From Catonia carolina (Eukaryota > Arthropoda > Insecta > Hemiptera > Achilidae): a DNA stretch of 64,000 nt. Where the stretch lies: positions 905,001 through 969,000 of the forward strand of contig JAQMRL010000043.1 in assembly GCA_035578175.1 (NCBI GenBank), in the 5' to 3' direction. Both the position numbers and the translations under genes were made by a program. Numbering within the stretch: position 1 is the first letter of the stretch; each line of letters starts with the position of its first letter. A model generated the notes under the pieces. The model had not been told where the DNA came from. It saw only the letters and a list, made by a program, of their open reading frames with translations, and did not search any database. Positions 11,068-25,238 of this stretch are shown in pieces.

Positions 11068-11091
11068 CTCAACATGGACTGGACTGGACTG

Positions 11092-11102
11092 ATTCGCCTC
11101 AC
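11092..11102. repeat. Target-site duplication, right copy, H2B-family element 2A
   Basis: ATTCGCCTCAC matches 6466-6476. It is followed at once by the normal H2B leader. Confidence 0.95.
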
Positions 11103-11149
11103 TCCCCGTTCGACACTAGCGACGAGCAGCAGCAAGCAACCAACCGACC

Positions 11150-11521
11150 ATGCCACCGAAAACCAGCGGTAAAGCAGCGAAGAAGGCGGGCAAGGCTCAG
11201 AAGAACATCGCTAAGGGCGATAAGAAGAAGAAGCGCAAGAGGAAGGAAAGCTACGCCGTGTACATCTACAAGGTGTTGAAGCAAGTCCACCCGGACACGG
11301 GAATCTCTTCGAAGGCGATGAGCATCATGAACAGTTTTGTCAACGACATATTCGAGCGCATCGCCGCCGAAGCTTCCCGGCTCGCCCACTACAACAAGCG
11401 GTCGACTATCACCAGCAGGGAGATCCAGACCGCCGTACGTCTCCTTCTGCCCGGTGAATTGGCCAAGCACGCCGTAAGCGAGGGCACTAAGGCCGTCACA
11501 AAGTACACCAGCTCCAAGTAA
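11150..11521 (+). CDS. H2B: Histone H2B, unit 1 (promoter severed)
   Basis: 123-residue canonical H2B with a basic N-terminal tail ([18 protein letters not shown]) and a run of K/R before the fold ([11 protein letters not shown]), histone fold from about residue 33 to 99, and C-terminal helix ending AVTKYTSSK. The tail is of the insect type. The coding region is intact but its TATA-like box lies 4.7 kb away at 6446-6453, across element 2A. Any expression would need read-through or a promoter in the element (inference). The same protein is encoded in all seven units. Confidence 0.98.
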   Translation: MPPKTSGKAAKKAGKAQKNIAKGDKKKKRKRKESYAVYIYKVLKQVHPDTGISSKAMSIMNSFVNDIFERIAAEASRLAHYNKRSTITSREIQTAVRLLLPGELAKHAVSEGTKAVTKYTSSK

Positions 11522-11574
11522 GAGCTCGGTGCTGCCTGCCGACGGTCTCGCGTACACCGCGGTAATAATAAAAC

Positions 11575-11590
11575 GGCCCTTTTCAGGGCC
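11575..11590 (+). terminator. Histone 3' stem-loop, H2B unit 1
   Basis: 16-nt histone stem-loop, 54 bp past the stop. If element 2A is transcribed from the H2B promoter, read-through RNA would end here. Confidence 0.95.
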
Positions 11591-13569
11591 ACCAAACATT
11601 TACGCTAAGGTTGTCTGTCGGACGATGTATTAATTTTTCCTCTCGTTCATCCCGTACCGCAATATAACAATGATACGCGCGAAACGTAAGTGCGTACATA
11701 TTTAAATTTGTCCAAATGAATGGCAGAGTGAAAAAAAAATAAATAAATAAATTCTCGCCTGTTATTCGTTTATTTACACACCTCCCACCGATACGCCCGT
11801 CAACCGTCTTATTGTATGTACTATTGCGGTAAGCGTTGTTTGTTCAATTTTTAATTAAGCCGGCAATTTAAGTTGAAATCTTTACAGATAGCGGCGTGCT
11901 TGTGAAATATCCGGCAACACATTAGAAAAAAAAAATAAAAAAAAAACAAACAAACGAATGAAATGGAAAGTCCCAATTGTAAGATGGTATATCGTCATTA
12001 ATAATGATCAGTGATCAACAGTACTATTGTTAGTTTTATTTCATTTTAATTTTTTTTTTTTTGTTTTTGTAGTTGGTCAGCAGCGAGTGGAAAAGTACGC
12101 TTATCATCACCATGCCGAGCTCCGTGAAAACAACATATTTCATTCACCGCATGGCCCGTCCGGCTGTATAATGTAATTCGTTACTTTCAGGTCGGATAAC
12201 TGTTATCAGTGTCTTTTACACCTGCACCTCTATTGTTCTTAAACGATTCAGTAATTAACGTAACTATTTGTTTGTTTGTTTGTTTGTTTGTTTGTTTGTT
12301 TGTTTGTTTGTTTGTTTGTTTGTTTGTTTGTTTGTTTGTTTGTTTGTTTGTTTGTTTGTTTGTTTGTTTGTTTGTTTGTTTGTTTCAGCCAGCCCTGCAA
12401 CGAACGGATCGAGTGTAAATAATTTTACACTCCACCTGTCCGTTATGGGCGGCAGGAATAATTTCATTGTTAACACGGAAATGCAGTAGCCAGTCGATTG
12501 AAAAATGCGAAATACTACAAAACATTTATGTATAGTTGATGAAATGAAATATTTTTAACGACGTTCTGATACCTCGAACGGTGAAGTTTGTTGAACGGCG
12601 ATTGTTACAGAATCGTTGTTGTGTATGACCTGGTAAATGGAATTATTGTTCACGGGGTGAACCGATAACCAAGAATTTACTTTAATAAACCGAAAATTTA
12701 TATTTCATCACTTTGAACAGTAATTCGGAGGTATACGAGTAGGAACTTTGCAAATATCTAACCGAATGTATTGAAATTACGACCTTTATCGGTTACTATC
12801 TTGTCCCCCTTCATGTTTGTTCGTTTCTCCTATATTGTTACATTTTTCTCAATACATTGGCGCGAGAGAAAATCATGCGATTTTTTTTTCTTTCAAAAAC
12901 ACGGTAAAATGAAAATAAACGGCGGCTACAATCGTTGCCGGTCGTTTGTACAGGTGAAATGTTGTCATTTAACAATAGACCGCTGGCCGAACGACTGCGC
13001 GCGCTGTTGCACGGCCGGGCGTTTTCTGCCGCCGCTACTGTTTTCCCGCACGTTTACCATTAAAGGTGACTTACGGTAAACGAATTCGCCGCCGTAAGTT
13101 GTACGAGCCGATCGGCAGAGGTTTACAAGCCGTGCCGACCGTTACGGCCGTATGACGGCGAGCATTACGGACGGCGTACTTTCACTGTCGCCTATTCACC
13201 GGGAAAAATTAATGTGCGAGCGAAAAATTCGCGGCGCGTTCGCGCCCGACCGTCGCAGCAGACGTATACGTCACGGCCGGTAACGGATTTCCGCCCGATT
13301 TCGGCACGGCTCAAGCGCTGGGGTGAATTTATCGCGGTCCGGGCAGGCCGAGACGGCACTTGTTGGAGGTTCGCGAGCAGTTTTCGGTCCGGCGAAATCG
13401 CCGTGCGCTTCGAACGGTGGCGCGACACACAGCCGGCGGTGTGTTGTCGAGGCAGGAAAAGCGAGACCGGCGAAAAATTGAAAGGGGGCCGAAAAATAGA
13501 CGCCCGAACGAACCGTGTAAGCACGATTCTGAGCCGGCCGAGCGACGGCTAAGTCGTTGCTTCCTTTAA
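11591..13569. other. H2B-H1 spacer, unit 1
   Basis: About 2 kb without a credible gene. The left part is AT-rich with homopolymer runs near 11940 and 12050 and the (TTTG)n array. The right part (about 13060-13560) is GC- and CpG-rich and is open in several frames on both strands at once, which is a base-composition effect. The GC-rich part may contain H1 upstream control sequence (inference). Confidence 0.75.
12267..12385 (+). repeat. (TTTG)n microsatellite, unit 1
   Basis: 119 bp of TTTG, about 30 copies. Confidence 0.97.
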
Positions 13570-13645
13570 AGTCCGCCACTATAACGTATAATTACGTGTT
13601 TTTGTCGCAGCGCCTATAACCTCTCCGTACACCGGGCAAGAGAAC
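13570..13645 (+). promoter_or_regulatory. H1 core promoter and leader, unit 1
   Basis: The TATA-like box TATAATTA (13587-13594) is followed about 31 bp later by the H1-family target site (13608-13618 here, empty). The expected leader is about 28 nt. Confidence 0.75.
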
Positions 13646-14296
13646 ATGTCAGACAGCGCAGCATCAGCAGCTACTCCGGCCGCAGCAGTGGCGTCGACGC
13701 CGGCGAAGGCCGCGCCTGGGAAGAAGGCCGGCTCTAAATCGTCGGCGGCGGCCAGCAAGAAGCCGAGATCGAAGCCAGCACACCCGCCGACCGCCGATAT
13801 GGTGAACGCAGCGATCGCCGGCCTGAAAGAGCGAGGCGGCTCTTCACTGCAGGCGATCAAGAAGTACATCGCGGCCAACTACAAGGTGGACGCCGAGAAA
13901 TTGGCCCCGTTCATAAAGAAGTACCTCAAGTCGGCAGTCGCGTCGGGCGCTCTCACCCAGCCGAAAGGCAAGGGTGCGTCCGGCTCGTTCAAGATCAGCG
14001 TGAAAGGCGAAGGCAAGACCGGCGGAAGCGCTCCCGCTAAGAAGAAGCCGTCGTCGGCCGCGCCTAAGACCAAGGCAGCAGCGAAGAAACCCGCAGCGTC
14101 CGGCAAATCGAAGGCAGCCGCTGCTGGGAAGAAGCAGGCGGCCGCCGTATCGGCTCCGAAGAAGGCCAAGTCCCCGTCGAAGGCGAAGAAAGTTTCTAAA
14201 CCGCCGACCAAGAAACCTAAATCGCCCAAACCGAAGAAGGCAGCGGTGAAGAAAGCCAAGTCGCCCAAGAAGGCAGCGGCCGGCAAGAAGAAGTAA
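13646..14296 (+). CDS. H1: Linker histone H1, unit 1
   Basis: 216 residues. It binds linker DNA and compacts chromatin. An Ala/Pro/Lys-rich N-terminal tail (1-44) is followed by the winged-helix globular domain (about 45-119, [13 protein letters not shown] to GSFKISVK) and a long Lys/Ala/Pro-rich C-terminal tail with several SPxK-type motifs ([18 protein letters not shown]), which are typical CDK sites in H1. There is no intron; the stem-loop is 40 bp past the stop. The protein is identical in all seven units. Confidence 0.98.
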   Translation: MSDSAASAATPAAAVASTPAKAAPGKKAGSKSSAAASKKPRSKPAHPPTADMVNAAIAGLKERGGSSLQAIKKYIAANYKVDAEKLAPFIKKYLKSAVASGALTQPKGKGASGSFKISVKGEGKTGGSAPAKKKPSSAAPKTKAAAKKPAASGKSKAAAAGKKQAAAVSAPKKAKSPSKAKKVSKPPTKKPKSPKPKKAAVKKAKSPKKAAAGKKK

Positions 14297-14335
14297 ACGT
14301 TGTTAACACGCTTGTTCTTCTAGCCACCAACAAAT

Positions 14336-14351
14336 GGCCCTTTTCAGGGCC
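14336..14351 (+). terminator. Histone 3' stem-loop, H1 unit 1
   Basis: 16-nt histone stem-loop, followed by GCCA instead of ACCA. Confidence 0.95.
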
Positions 14352-14969
14352 GCCAAATGTTTTTTAGTAAGGTTTTTATTGAAAATATTACAAGTTGTTG
14401 TGAACGGTTTATTATACGATGATGATCGGCCGGGCCCGAACGGTTGGTTAGCACTTAGGCGGAGGGCGGTAATTTGATTTTTGCTTTTAATATTTGCCTG
14501 CCTTCCTCACTTAAAAAAGTTAACTTATTTAAAACAAACAAACAAACCGATGCGACTGTATATTTTCTTTTGTCTGTTTGTTTATTCCCTTTTTTTACGT
14601 ACTTTTAGCGGTTATTACGCACACAAATACATTTCAATTGTTTTTTTTTTTTTTAATAGGTTTATAACTACAATTGCCTTCCTCACATACTAACGGACGA
14701 AGAAGAAGAAGAAGAAGGGGAAAATGGACGAAGTTTTGTACGTAGTCGCTGCGATCGTCATGAATACGACACGCTATGCGAGTTACTTGCGCTTTACCAT
14801 TGCCTCCCTCACATTACAATTTGAAAATTTAAAAAAAAAAAAAAAATCGTACTACATATTTCAAAGGAAAAGGAAAATTTAGCGGTAAGGTAAGGATCGA
14901 ACAACACCAACCAACCAACCAACCAACCAACCAACCATCCAGCTTGTAAAACCTCGATTGAATTTTTGT
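14352..14969. other. H1-H3 spacer, unit 1
   Basis: 618 bp, AT-rich, without a gene. It contains GAA repeats near 14700, a poly(A) run near 14835, a CCAA array near 14910-14936, and three copies of a TGCCTYCCTCAC motif (about 14499, 14676 and 14801). Confidence 0.8.
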
Positions 14970-14985
14970 GGCCCTGAAAAGGGCC
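14970..14985 (-). terminator. Histone 3' stem-loop, H3 unit 2
   Basis: Reverse-complement 16-nt histone stem-loop, 42 bp past the H3 stop. Confidence 0.95.
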
Positions 14986-15026
14986 GTTTCAGTTGTGTTT
15001 TCACGCGGCGGCGGTAGCAGGGTTGC

Positions 15027-16020
<994 letters not shown>

Positions 16021-16072
16021 GCGTCGCGCCACAAGCCGCTTGCGAAAGTCTATTAAGAGCCTTCAATAAAAC

Positions 16073-16088
16073 GGCCCTTTTCAGGGCC
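16073..16088 (+). terminator. Histone 3' stem-loop, H4 unit 2
   Basis: 16-nt histone stem-loop, 53 bp past the stop. Confidence 0.95.
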
Positions 16089-16594
16089 ACCAAACCAATA
16101 ACATGAGGTTTTCAATAATGTGAATTTCTTTATCTCCTCTCGCGTCTTTGTATAACGAACGGAAGAGGCTACTACCGCTGTAATATAATGATAATAATAA
16201 TGTGCACGCACAGAGACCGTTAATGAACAAACAGATAGATAGACAGACACGGACGAATGATCTTCTTGTTTGTCGGTTATCACATAATATAATCATCAGT
16301 AGATTACTGGAAAATGAAATAAGAAGAAGAAATCGTGGTTGTGTTGTAAATTTCATAGTATTGTCGGGCGGTGCAGGTGAGCAAGCAGCAGCACCAGCGG
16401 CATCGGCAGTATTAGGAAGAGTTATTCGTTCTATTTTAGAGAGGAAAAAAAAAAAAAAAAATAAGGAAATGAAGAGAGGAATTTTTTTTTTTTTATTTTC
16501 TCTCCTTCGCCGCCGCTTTGTTACATGCTGACAGAACAATAATTATTCTTAAAAAGAGTTCAAACAGATTAAAACCTAGTCATGAAATTTTGGT

Positions 16595-16610
16595 GGCCCT
16601 GAAAAGGGCC
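16595..16610 (-). terminator. Histone 3' stem-loop, H2A unit 2
   Basis: Reverse-complement 16-nt stem-loop. Confidence 0.95.
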
Positions 16611-16663
16611 GTTTCAATGCTGTGTCGCCTGTATAGCAGCTGCAGCTCCCAACGAGGTCCCGC

Positions 16664-17419
<756 letters not shown>

Positions 17420-17791
17420 ATGCCACCGAAAACCAGCGGTAAAGCAGCGAAGAAGGCGGGCAAGGCTCAGAAGAACATCGCTAAGGGCGATAAGAAGAAG
17501 AAGCGCAAGAGGAAGGAAAGCTACGCCGTGTACATCTACAAGGTGTTGAAGCAAGTCCACCCGGACACGGGAATCTCTTCGAAGGCGATGAGCATCATGA
17601 ACAGTTTTGTCAACGACATATTCGAGCGCATCGCCGCCGAAGCTTCCCGGCTCGCCCACTACAACAAGCGGTCGACTATCACCAGCAGGGAGATCCAGAC
17701 CGCCGTACGTCTCCTTCTGCCCGGTGAATTGGCCAAGCACGCCGTAAGCGAGGGCACTAAGGCCGTCACAAAGTACACCAGCTCCAAGTAA
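17420..17791 (+). CDS. H2B: Histone H2B, unit 2
   Basis: Same 123-residue H2B as unit 1, with its promoter intact. Confidence 0.98.
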   Translation: MPPKTSGKAAKKAGKAQKNIAKGDKKKKRKRKESYAVYIYKVLKQVHPDTGISSKAMSIMNSFVNDIFERIAAEASRLAHYNKRSTITSREIQTAVRLLLPGELAKHAVSEGTKAVTKYTSSK

Positions 17792-17844
17792 GAGCTCGGT
17801 GCTGCCTGCCGACGGTCTCGCGTACACCGCGGTAATAATAAAAC

Positions 17845-17860
17845 GGCCCTTTTCAGGGCC
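17845..17860 (+). terminator. Histone 3' stem-loop, H2B unit 2
   Basis: 16-nt histone stem-loop, 54 bp past the stop. Confidence 0.95.
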
Positions 17861-18536
17861 ACCAAACATTTACGCTAAGGTTGTCTGTCGGACGATGTAT
17901 TAATTTTTCCTCTCGTTCATCCCGTACCGCAATATAACAATGATACGCGCGAAACGTAAGTGCGTACATATTTAAATTTGTCCAAATGAATGGCAGAGTG
18001 AAAAAAAAATAAATAAATAAATTCTCGCCTGTTATTCGTTTATTTACACACCTCCCACCGATACGCCCGTCAACCGTCTTATTGTATGTACTATTGCGGT
18101 AAGCGTTGTTTGTTCAATTTTTAATTAAGCCGGCAATTTAAGTTGAAATCTTTACAGATAGCGGCGTGCTTGTGAAATATCCGGCAACACATTAGAAAAA
18201 AAAAATAAAAAAAAAACAAACAAACGAATGAAATGGAAAGTCCCAATTGTAAGATGGTATATCGTCATTAATAATGATCAGTGATCAACAGTACTATTGT
18301 TAGTTTTATTTCATTTTAATTTTTTTTTTTTTGTTTTTGTAGTTGGTCAGCAGCGAGTGGAAAAGTACGCTTATCATCACCATGCCGAGCTCCGTGAAAA
18401 CAACATATTTCATTCACCGCATGGCCCGTCCGGCTGTATAATGTAATTCGTTACTTTCAGGTCGGATAACTGTTATCAGTGTCTTTTACACCTGCACCTC
18501 TATTGTTCTTAAACGATTCAGTAATTAACGTAACTA

Positions 18537-18651
18537 TTTGTTTGTTTGTTTGTTTGTTTGTTTGTTTGTTTGTTTGTTTGTTTGTTTGTTTGTTTGTTTG
18601 TTTGTTTGTTTGTTTGTTTGTTTGTTTGTTTGTTTGTTTGTTTGTTTGTTT
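18537..18651 (+). repeat. (TTTG)n microsatellite, unit 2
   Basis: 115 bp, about 29 copies. Confidence 0.97.
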
Positions 18652-19835
18652 CAGCCAGCCCTGCAACGAACGGATCGAGTGTAAATAATTTTACACTCCA
18701 CCTGTCCGTTATGGGCGGCAGGAATAATTTCATTGTTAACACGGAAATGCAGTAGCCAGTCGATTGAAAAATGCGAAATACTACAAAACATTTATGTATA
18801 GTTGATGAAATGAAATATTTTTAACGACGTTCTGATACCTCGAACGGTGAAGTTTGTTGAACGGCGATTGTTACAGAATCGTTGTTGTGTATGACCTGGT
18901 AAATGGAATTATTGTTCACGGGGTGAACCGATAACCAAGAATTTACTTTAATAAACCGAAAATTTATATTTCATCACTTTGAACAGTAATTCGGAGGTAT
19001 ACGAGTAGGAACTTTGCAAATATCTAACCGAATGTATTGAAATTACGACCTTTATCGGTTACTATCTTGTCCCCCTTCATGTTTGTTCGTTTCTCCTATA
19101 TTGTTACATTTTTCTCAATACATTGGCGCGAGAGAAAATCATGCGATTTTTTTTTCTTTCAAAAACACGGTAAAATGAAAATAAACGGCGGCTACAATCG
19201 TTGCCGGTCGTTTGTACAGGTGAAATGTTGTCATTTAACAATAGACCGCTGGCCGAACGACTGCGCGCGCTGTTGCACGGCCGGGCGTTTTCTGCCGCCG
19301 CTACTGTTTTCCCGCACGTTTACCATTAAAGGTGACTTACGGTAAACGAATTCGCCGCCGTAAGTTGTACGAGCCGATCGGCAGAGGTTTACAAGCCGTG
19401 CCGACCGTTACGGCCGTATGACGGCGAGCATTACGGACGGCGTACTTTCACTGTCGCCTATTCACCGGGAAAAATTAATGTGCGAGCGAAAAATTCGCGG
19501 CGCGTTCGCGCCCGACCGTCGCAGCAGACGTATACGTCACGGCCGGTAACGGATTTCCGCCCGATTTCGGCACGGCTCAAGCGCTGGGGTGAATTTATCG
19601 CGGTCCGGGCAGGCCGAGACGGCACTTGTTGGAGGTTCGCGAGCAGTTTTCGGTCCGGCGAAATCGCCGTGCGCTTCGAACGGTGGCGCGACACACAGCC
19701 GGCGGTGTGTTGTCGAGGCAGGAAAAGCGAGACCGGCGAAAAATTGAAAGGGGGCCGAAAAATAGACGCCCGAACGAACCGTGTAAGCACGATTCTGAGC
19801 CGGCCGAGCGACGGCTAAGTCGTTGCTTCCTTTAA

Positions 19836-19911
19836 AGTCCGCCACTATAACGTATAATTACGTGTTTTTGTCGCAGCGCCTATAACCTCTCCGTACACCG
19901 GGCAAGAGAAC
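19836..19911 (+). promoter_or_regulatory. H1 core promoter and leader, unit 2
   Basis: TATA-like box at 19853-19860; H1-family target site empty. Confidence 0.75.
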
Positions 19912-20562
19912 ATGTCAGACAGCGCAGCATCAGCAGCTACTCCGGCCGCAGCAGTGGCGTCGACGCCGGCGAAGGCCGCGCCTGGGAAGAAGGCCGGCTC
20001 TAAATCGTCGGCGGCGGCCAGCAAGAAGCCGAGATCGAAGCCAGCACACCCGCCGACCGCCGATATGGTGAACGCAGCGATCGCCGGCCTGAAAGAGCGA
20101 GGCGGCTCTTCACTGCAGGCGATCAAGAAGTACATCGCGGCCAACTACAAGGTGGACGCCGAGAAATTGGCCCCGTTCATAAAGAAGTACCTCAAGTCGG
20201 CAGTCGCGTCGGGCGCTCTCACCCAGCCGAAAGGCAAGGGTGCGTCCGGCTCGTTCAAGATCAGCGTGAAAGGCGAAGGCAAGACCGGCGGAAGCGCTCC
20301 CGCTAAGAAGAAGCCGTCGTCGGCCGCGCCTAAGACCAAGGCAGCAGCGAAGAAACCCGCAGCGTCCGGCAAATCGAAGGCAGCCGCTGCTGGGAAGAAG
20401 CAGGCGGCCGCCGTATCGGCTCCGAAGAAGGCCAAGTCCCCGTCGAAGGCGAAGAAAGTTTCTAAACCGCCGACCAAGAAACCTAAATCGCCCAAACCGA
20501 AGAAGGCAGCGGTGAAGAAAGCCAAGTCGCCCAAGAAGGCAGCGGCCGGCAAGAAGAAGTAA
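19912..20562 (+). CDS. H1: Linker histone H1, unit 2
   Basis: Same 216-residue H1 as unit 1. Confidence 0.98.
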   Translation: MSDSAASAATPAAAVASTPAKAAPGKKAGSKSSAAASKKPRSKPAHPPTADMVNAAIAGLKERGGSSLQAIKKYIAANYKVDAEKLAPFIKKYLKSAVASGALTQPKGKGASGSFKISVKGEGKTGGSAPAKKKPSSAAPKTKAAAKKPAASGKSKAAAAGKKQAAAVSAPKKAKSPSKAKKVSKPPTKKPKSPKPKKAAVKKAKSPKKAAAGKKK

Positions 20563-20601
20563 ACGTTGTTAACACGCTTGTTCTTCTAGCCACCAACAAA
20601 T

Positions 20602-20617
20602 GGCCCTTTTCAGGGCC
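20602..20617 (+). terminator. Histone 3' stem-loop, H1 unit 2
   Basis: 16-nt histone stem-loop, 40 bp past the stop. Confidence 0.95.
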
Positions 20618-21235
20618 GCCAAATGTTTTTTAGTAAGGTTTTTATTGAAAATATTACAAGTTGTTGTGAACGGTTTATTATACGATGATGATCGGCCGGG
20701 CCCGAACGGTTGGTTAGCACTTAGGCGGAGGGCGGTAATTTGATTTTTGCTTTTAATATTTGCCTGCCTTCCTCACTTAAAAAAGTTAACTTATTTAAAA
20801 CAAACAAACAAACCGATGCGACTGTATATTTTCTTTTGTCTGTTTGTTTATTCCCTTTTTTTACGTACTTTTAGCGGTTATTACGCACACAAATACATTT
20901 CAATTGTTTTTTTTTTTTTTAATAGGTTTATAACTACAATTGCCTTCCTCACATACTAACGGACGAAGAAGAAGAAGAAGAAGGGGAAAATGGACGAAGT
21001 TTTGTACGTAGTCGCTGCGATCGTCATGAATACGACACGCTATGCGAGTTACTTGCGCTTTACCATTGCCTCCCTCACATTACAATTTGAAAATTTAAAA
21101 AAAAAAAAAAAATCGTACTACATATTTCAAAGGAAAAGGAAAATTTAGCGGTAAGGTAAGGATCGAACAACACCAACCAACCAACCAACCAACCAACCAA
21201 CCATCCAGCTTGTAAAACCTCGATTGAATTTTTGT

Positions 21236-21251
21236 GGCCCTGAAAAGGGCC
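21236..21251 (-). terminator. Histone 3' stem-loop, H3 unit 3
   Basis: Reverse-complement 16-nt stem-loop. Confidence 0.95.
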
Positions 21252-21292
21252 GTTTCAGTTGTGTTTTCACGCGGCGGCGGTAGCAGGGTTGC

Positions 21293-21862
<570 letters not shown>

Positions 21863-22036
21863 TTACGGAAGGGTAATTGAAGTAATAAATTAGTTTCAGA
21901 GTCATGGGCTGTGGGGCTGTATTGGGAATATTTTACGAAGTATTACCTGGTTTCACGTGATATAAATATCACACGAAACGAGGCTGGGCGGGCGGGACTA
22001 ACGTTGACAATTCAACTGGCCGAGAATATTCGCGGC

Positions 22037-23302
22037 TTACAAGTAGTCGTGGAACGGCAGACGGCGTATCCATTCGAGCTTGGAGGTGTCGTAGATGTTC
22101 CTGACGAGCTCGATGTCCGACGTCTTGTTGTTGTCGTGCAGCTTCCTCGACGTGGCGTGGATGTGTTCTTCGAGTGAAGGAAGGAGAAGGTGTTCGTGTA
22201 CGATGGAGTTAGGAATAAGGTAGTGAAAGTTGGCGATTAAGCGGAGGGCACGGTTCTGGAAGGAGATGAATTTTTGACGGTGAGATTTGGCTAGGATGGG
22301 CCACCAGACTGGTGACCCGTAGAGCATGAAGGAGCGGATGATGGCCGAGTAGATGAGGAGTTTGAGGGTGTTACGGAGACCTCTCGACCGTAGGACAGGT
22401 GTTAGTTGATAGAGAAGGATTCTGCTCTTACGGAGTTTCTCTTCGGCGTGCTTGGCGAAGTTTAGTCTTCTGTCCAGTGTGACTCCCAAGTACTTCACAC
22501 TGGTCGCCCATGGAAGCTGGTGGTCGTCGATCTTAAGGGGCACTGGTTGCCGCCTCTTCGTTGAGAAGTTGATCGCCTCGCATTTCTGTGGGTTGAGGGA
22601 GAGTTTCCAAGTGGAGCACCACTTGGTAATGAGGAGGAGTTGTTTTTGTAGGTGGCACTTGTTAAGGCGTAAGGATGGGCTTGAGCGGTAAAGGATGATG
22701 TCGTCGGCGTACATGCCGGTTCGGGTTGTGGGTAGGAGAGGAATATCATTTGCGTAAGCAAGGTAGAGTATTGGACCGAGGACCGAGCCTTGAGGGACTC
22801 CGGCTCGGATCGGTTTGACAGAAGAGGTGACGGTGTGGTAGTGTTGGGACGGAGAAGTGACATAAAAGGTTCTGTTAGTGAGGTAGGAGTTCATCAGGCG
22901 GATGATGGGAGGAGGAAAGAGCAAGGAAAGTTTGTATAGGAGCCCCAAGTGCCACACCTTGTCGAATGCTGCCTTGAAGTCAAGGAGCACCGCCGTAGTG
23001 TCGCGCTTGGTGTTGGTAGCGTTGATGATGTCGGTTGTGAGCCGAAGGAGCTGGAGGGTGGTGGATCTCTGTTTCCGAAAGCCAAATTGCTCTGGTCGGA
23101 GAACAGGGTCGAGTGTTTGGGTTAGGTAGGGCAGGAGTAGTCTCTCAAATAACTTTGAGAAGATGGGTAGGAGAGAAATCGGGCGGTAGCTGGAAGGATC
23201 GGTGGGCGGCTTGTGCGGTTTAGGAATGACGCAGACCTTGGAGAGTTTCCAAGCTGCGGGGAAGTGTTGGGTTGTGAGGATGGCGTTGAAGATTTGGAGG
23301 AG
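22037..23302 (-). pseudogene. ORF2 fragment (RT and C-terminal part), element 1B
   Basis: The frame is open from the truncated 5' end to the stop and corresponds to residues 466-886 of the copy 1A Pol protein. The RT catalytic motifs (LLDFKAAFD, YADD) remain, but the endonuclease and the start of the RT region are missing, as is all of ORF1. It differs from 1A at a few residues, for example KCHLQ for KSHLQ. It has no native start codon and is presumed non-functional. Confidence 0.93.
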
Positions 23303-23312
23303 GCCGCGCCAC
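23303..23312. repeat. Target-site duplication, right copy, element 1B
   Basis: GCCGCGCCAC matches 21750-21759. Confidence 0.93.
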
Positions 23313-23839
<527 letters not shown>

Positions 23840-23891
23840 GCGTCGCGCCACAAGCCGCTTGCGAAAGTCTATTAAGAGCCTTCAATAAAAC

Positions 23892-23907
23892 GGCCCTTTT
23901 CAGGGCC
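23892..23907 (+). terminator. Histone 3' stem-loop, H4 unit 3
   Basis: 16-nt histone stem-loop. Confidence 0.95.
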
Positions 23908-24413
23908 ACCAAACCAATAACATGAGGTTTTCAATAATGTGAATTTCTTTATCTCCTCTCGCGTCTTTGTATAACGAACGGAAGAGGCTACTACCGCTGT
24001 AATATAATGATAATAATAATGTGCACGCACAGAGACCGTTAATGAACAAACAGATAGATAGACAGACACGGACGAATGATCTTCTTGTTTGTCGGTTATC
24101 ACATAATATAATCATCAGTAGATTACTGGAAAATGAAATAAGAAGAAGAAATCGTGGTTGTGTTGTAAATTTCATAGTATTGTCGGGCGGTGCAGGTGAG
24201 CAAGCAGCAGCACCAGCGGCATCGGCAGTATTAGGAAGAGTTATTCGTTCTATTTTAGAGAGGAAAAAAAAAAAAAAAAATAAGGAAATGAAGAGAGGAA
24301 TTTTTTTTTTTTTATTTTCTCTCCTTCGCCGCCGCTTTGTTACATGCTGACAGAACAATAATTATTCTTAAAAAGAGTTCAAACAGATTAAAACCTAGTC
24401 ATGAAATTTTGGT

Positions 24414-24429
24414 GGCCCTGAAAAGGGCC
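24414..24429 (-). terminator. Histone 3' stem-loop, H2A unit 3
   Basis: Reverse-complement 16-nt stem-loop. Confidence 0.95.
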
Positions 24430-24482
24430 GTTTCAATGCTGTGTCGCCTGTATAGCAGCTGCAGCTCCCAACGAGGTCCCGC

Positions 24483-25238
<756 letters not shown>

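Larger units (their letters stand above)
6477..11091 (+). mobile_element. Full-length Jockey-like LINE in the H2B promoter (H2B family, copy 2A)
   Basis: A 4615-bp element in sense with H2B, with an 11-bp target-site duplication. Order: 133-nt 5' UTR, ORF1 (6610-7926), ORF2 (7926-10598), then a 493-nt 3' region that holds an internal run of 54 A (10676-10729), about 360 nt of further unique sequence, a 16-nt hairpin (11052-11067) and a 3' end of three TGGAC units plus TG. Both ORFs are intact. It is nearly identical to copy 2B at 31469-36086. The two 5' junctions differ by 3 bp and the target-site duplications by 2 bp, so they are separate insertions, not copies made by unit duplication. Confidence 0.95.

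Noticed and set aside
11099..11599. 166-residue open frame antisense to H2B (and copies)
   Set aside because: Antisense shadow of H2B; it starts inside the H2B stem-loop region.
12209..12489. Cys/Phe/Val- and Asn/Lys/Gln/Thr-repeat proteins from the TTTG array
   Set aside because: Translations of a tetranucleotide repeat in open frames, with lengths that vary by repeat count.
13192..13579. Overlapping 102-112 residue frames on both strands upstream of H1
   Set aside because: The block is GC-rich and open in several frames at once; no recognisable protein, and several frames overlap the H1 promoter.
13879..14286. 135-residue and 99-residue frames antisense to H1
   Set aside because: Ala/Phe-rich translations of the Lys/Ala-rich H1 codons read backwards.
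14481..14693. 70-residue frame in the H1-H3 spacer
   Set aside because: Runs through homopolymer tracts; no homology recognised, and it changes with poly(T) length in unit 7.
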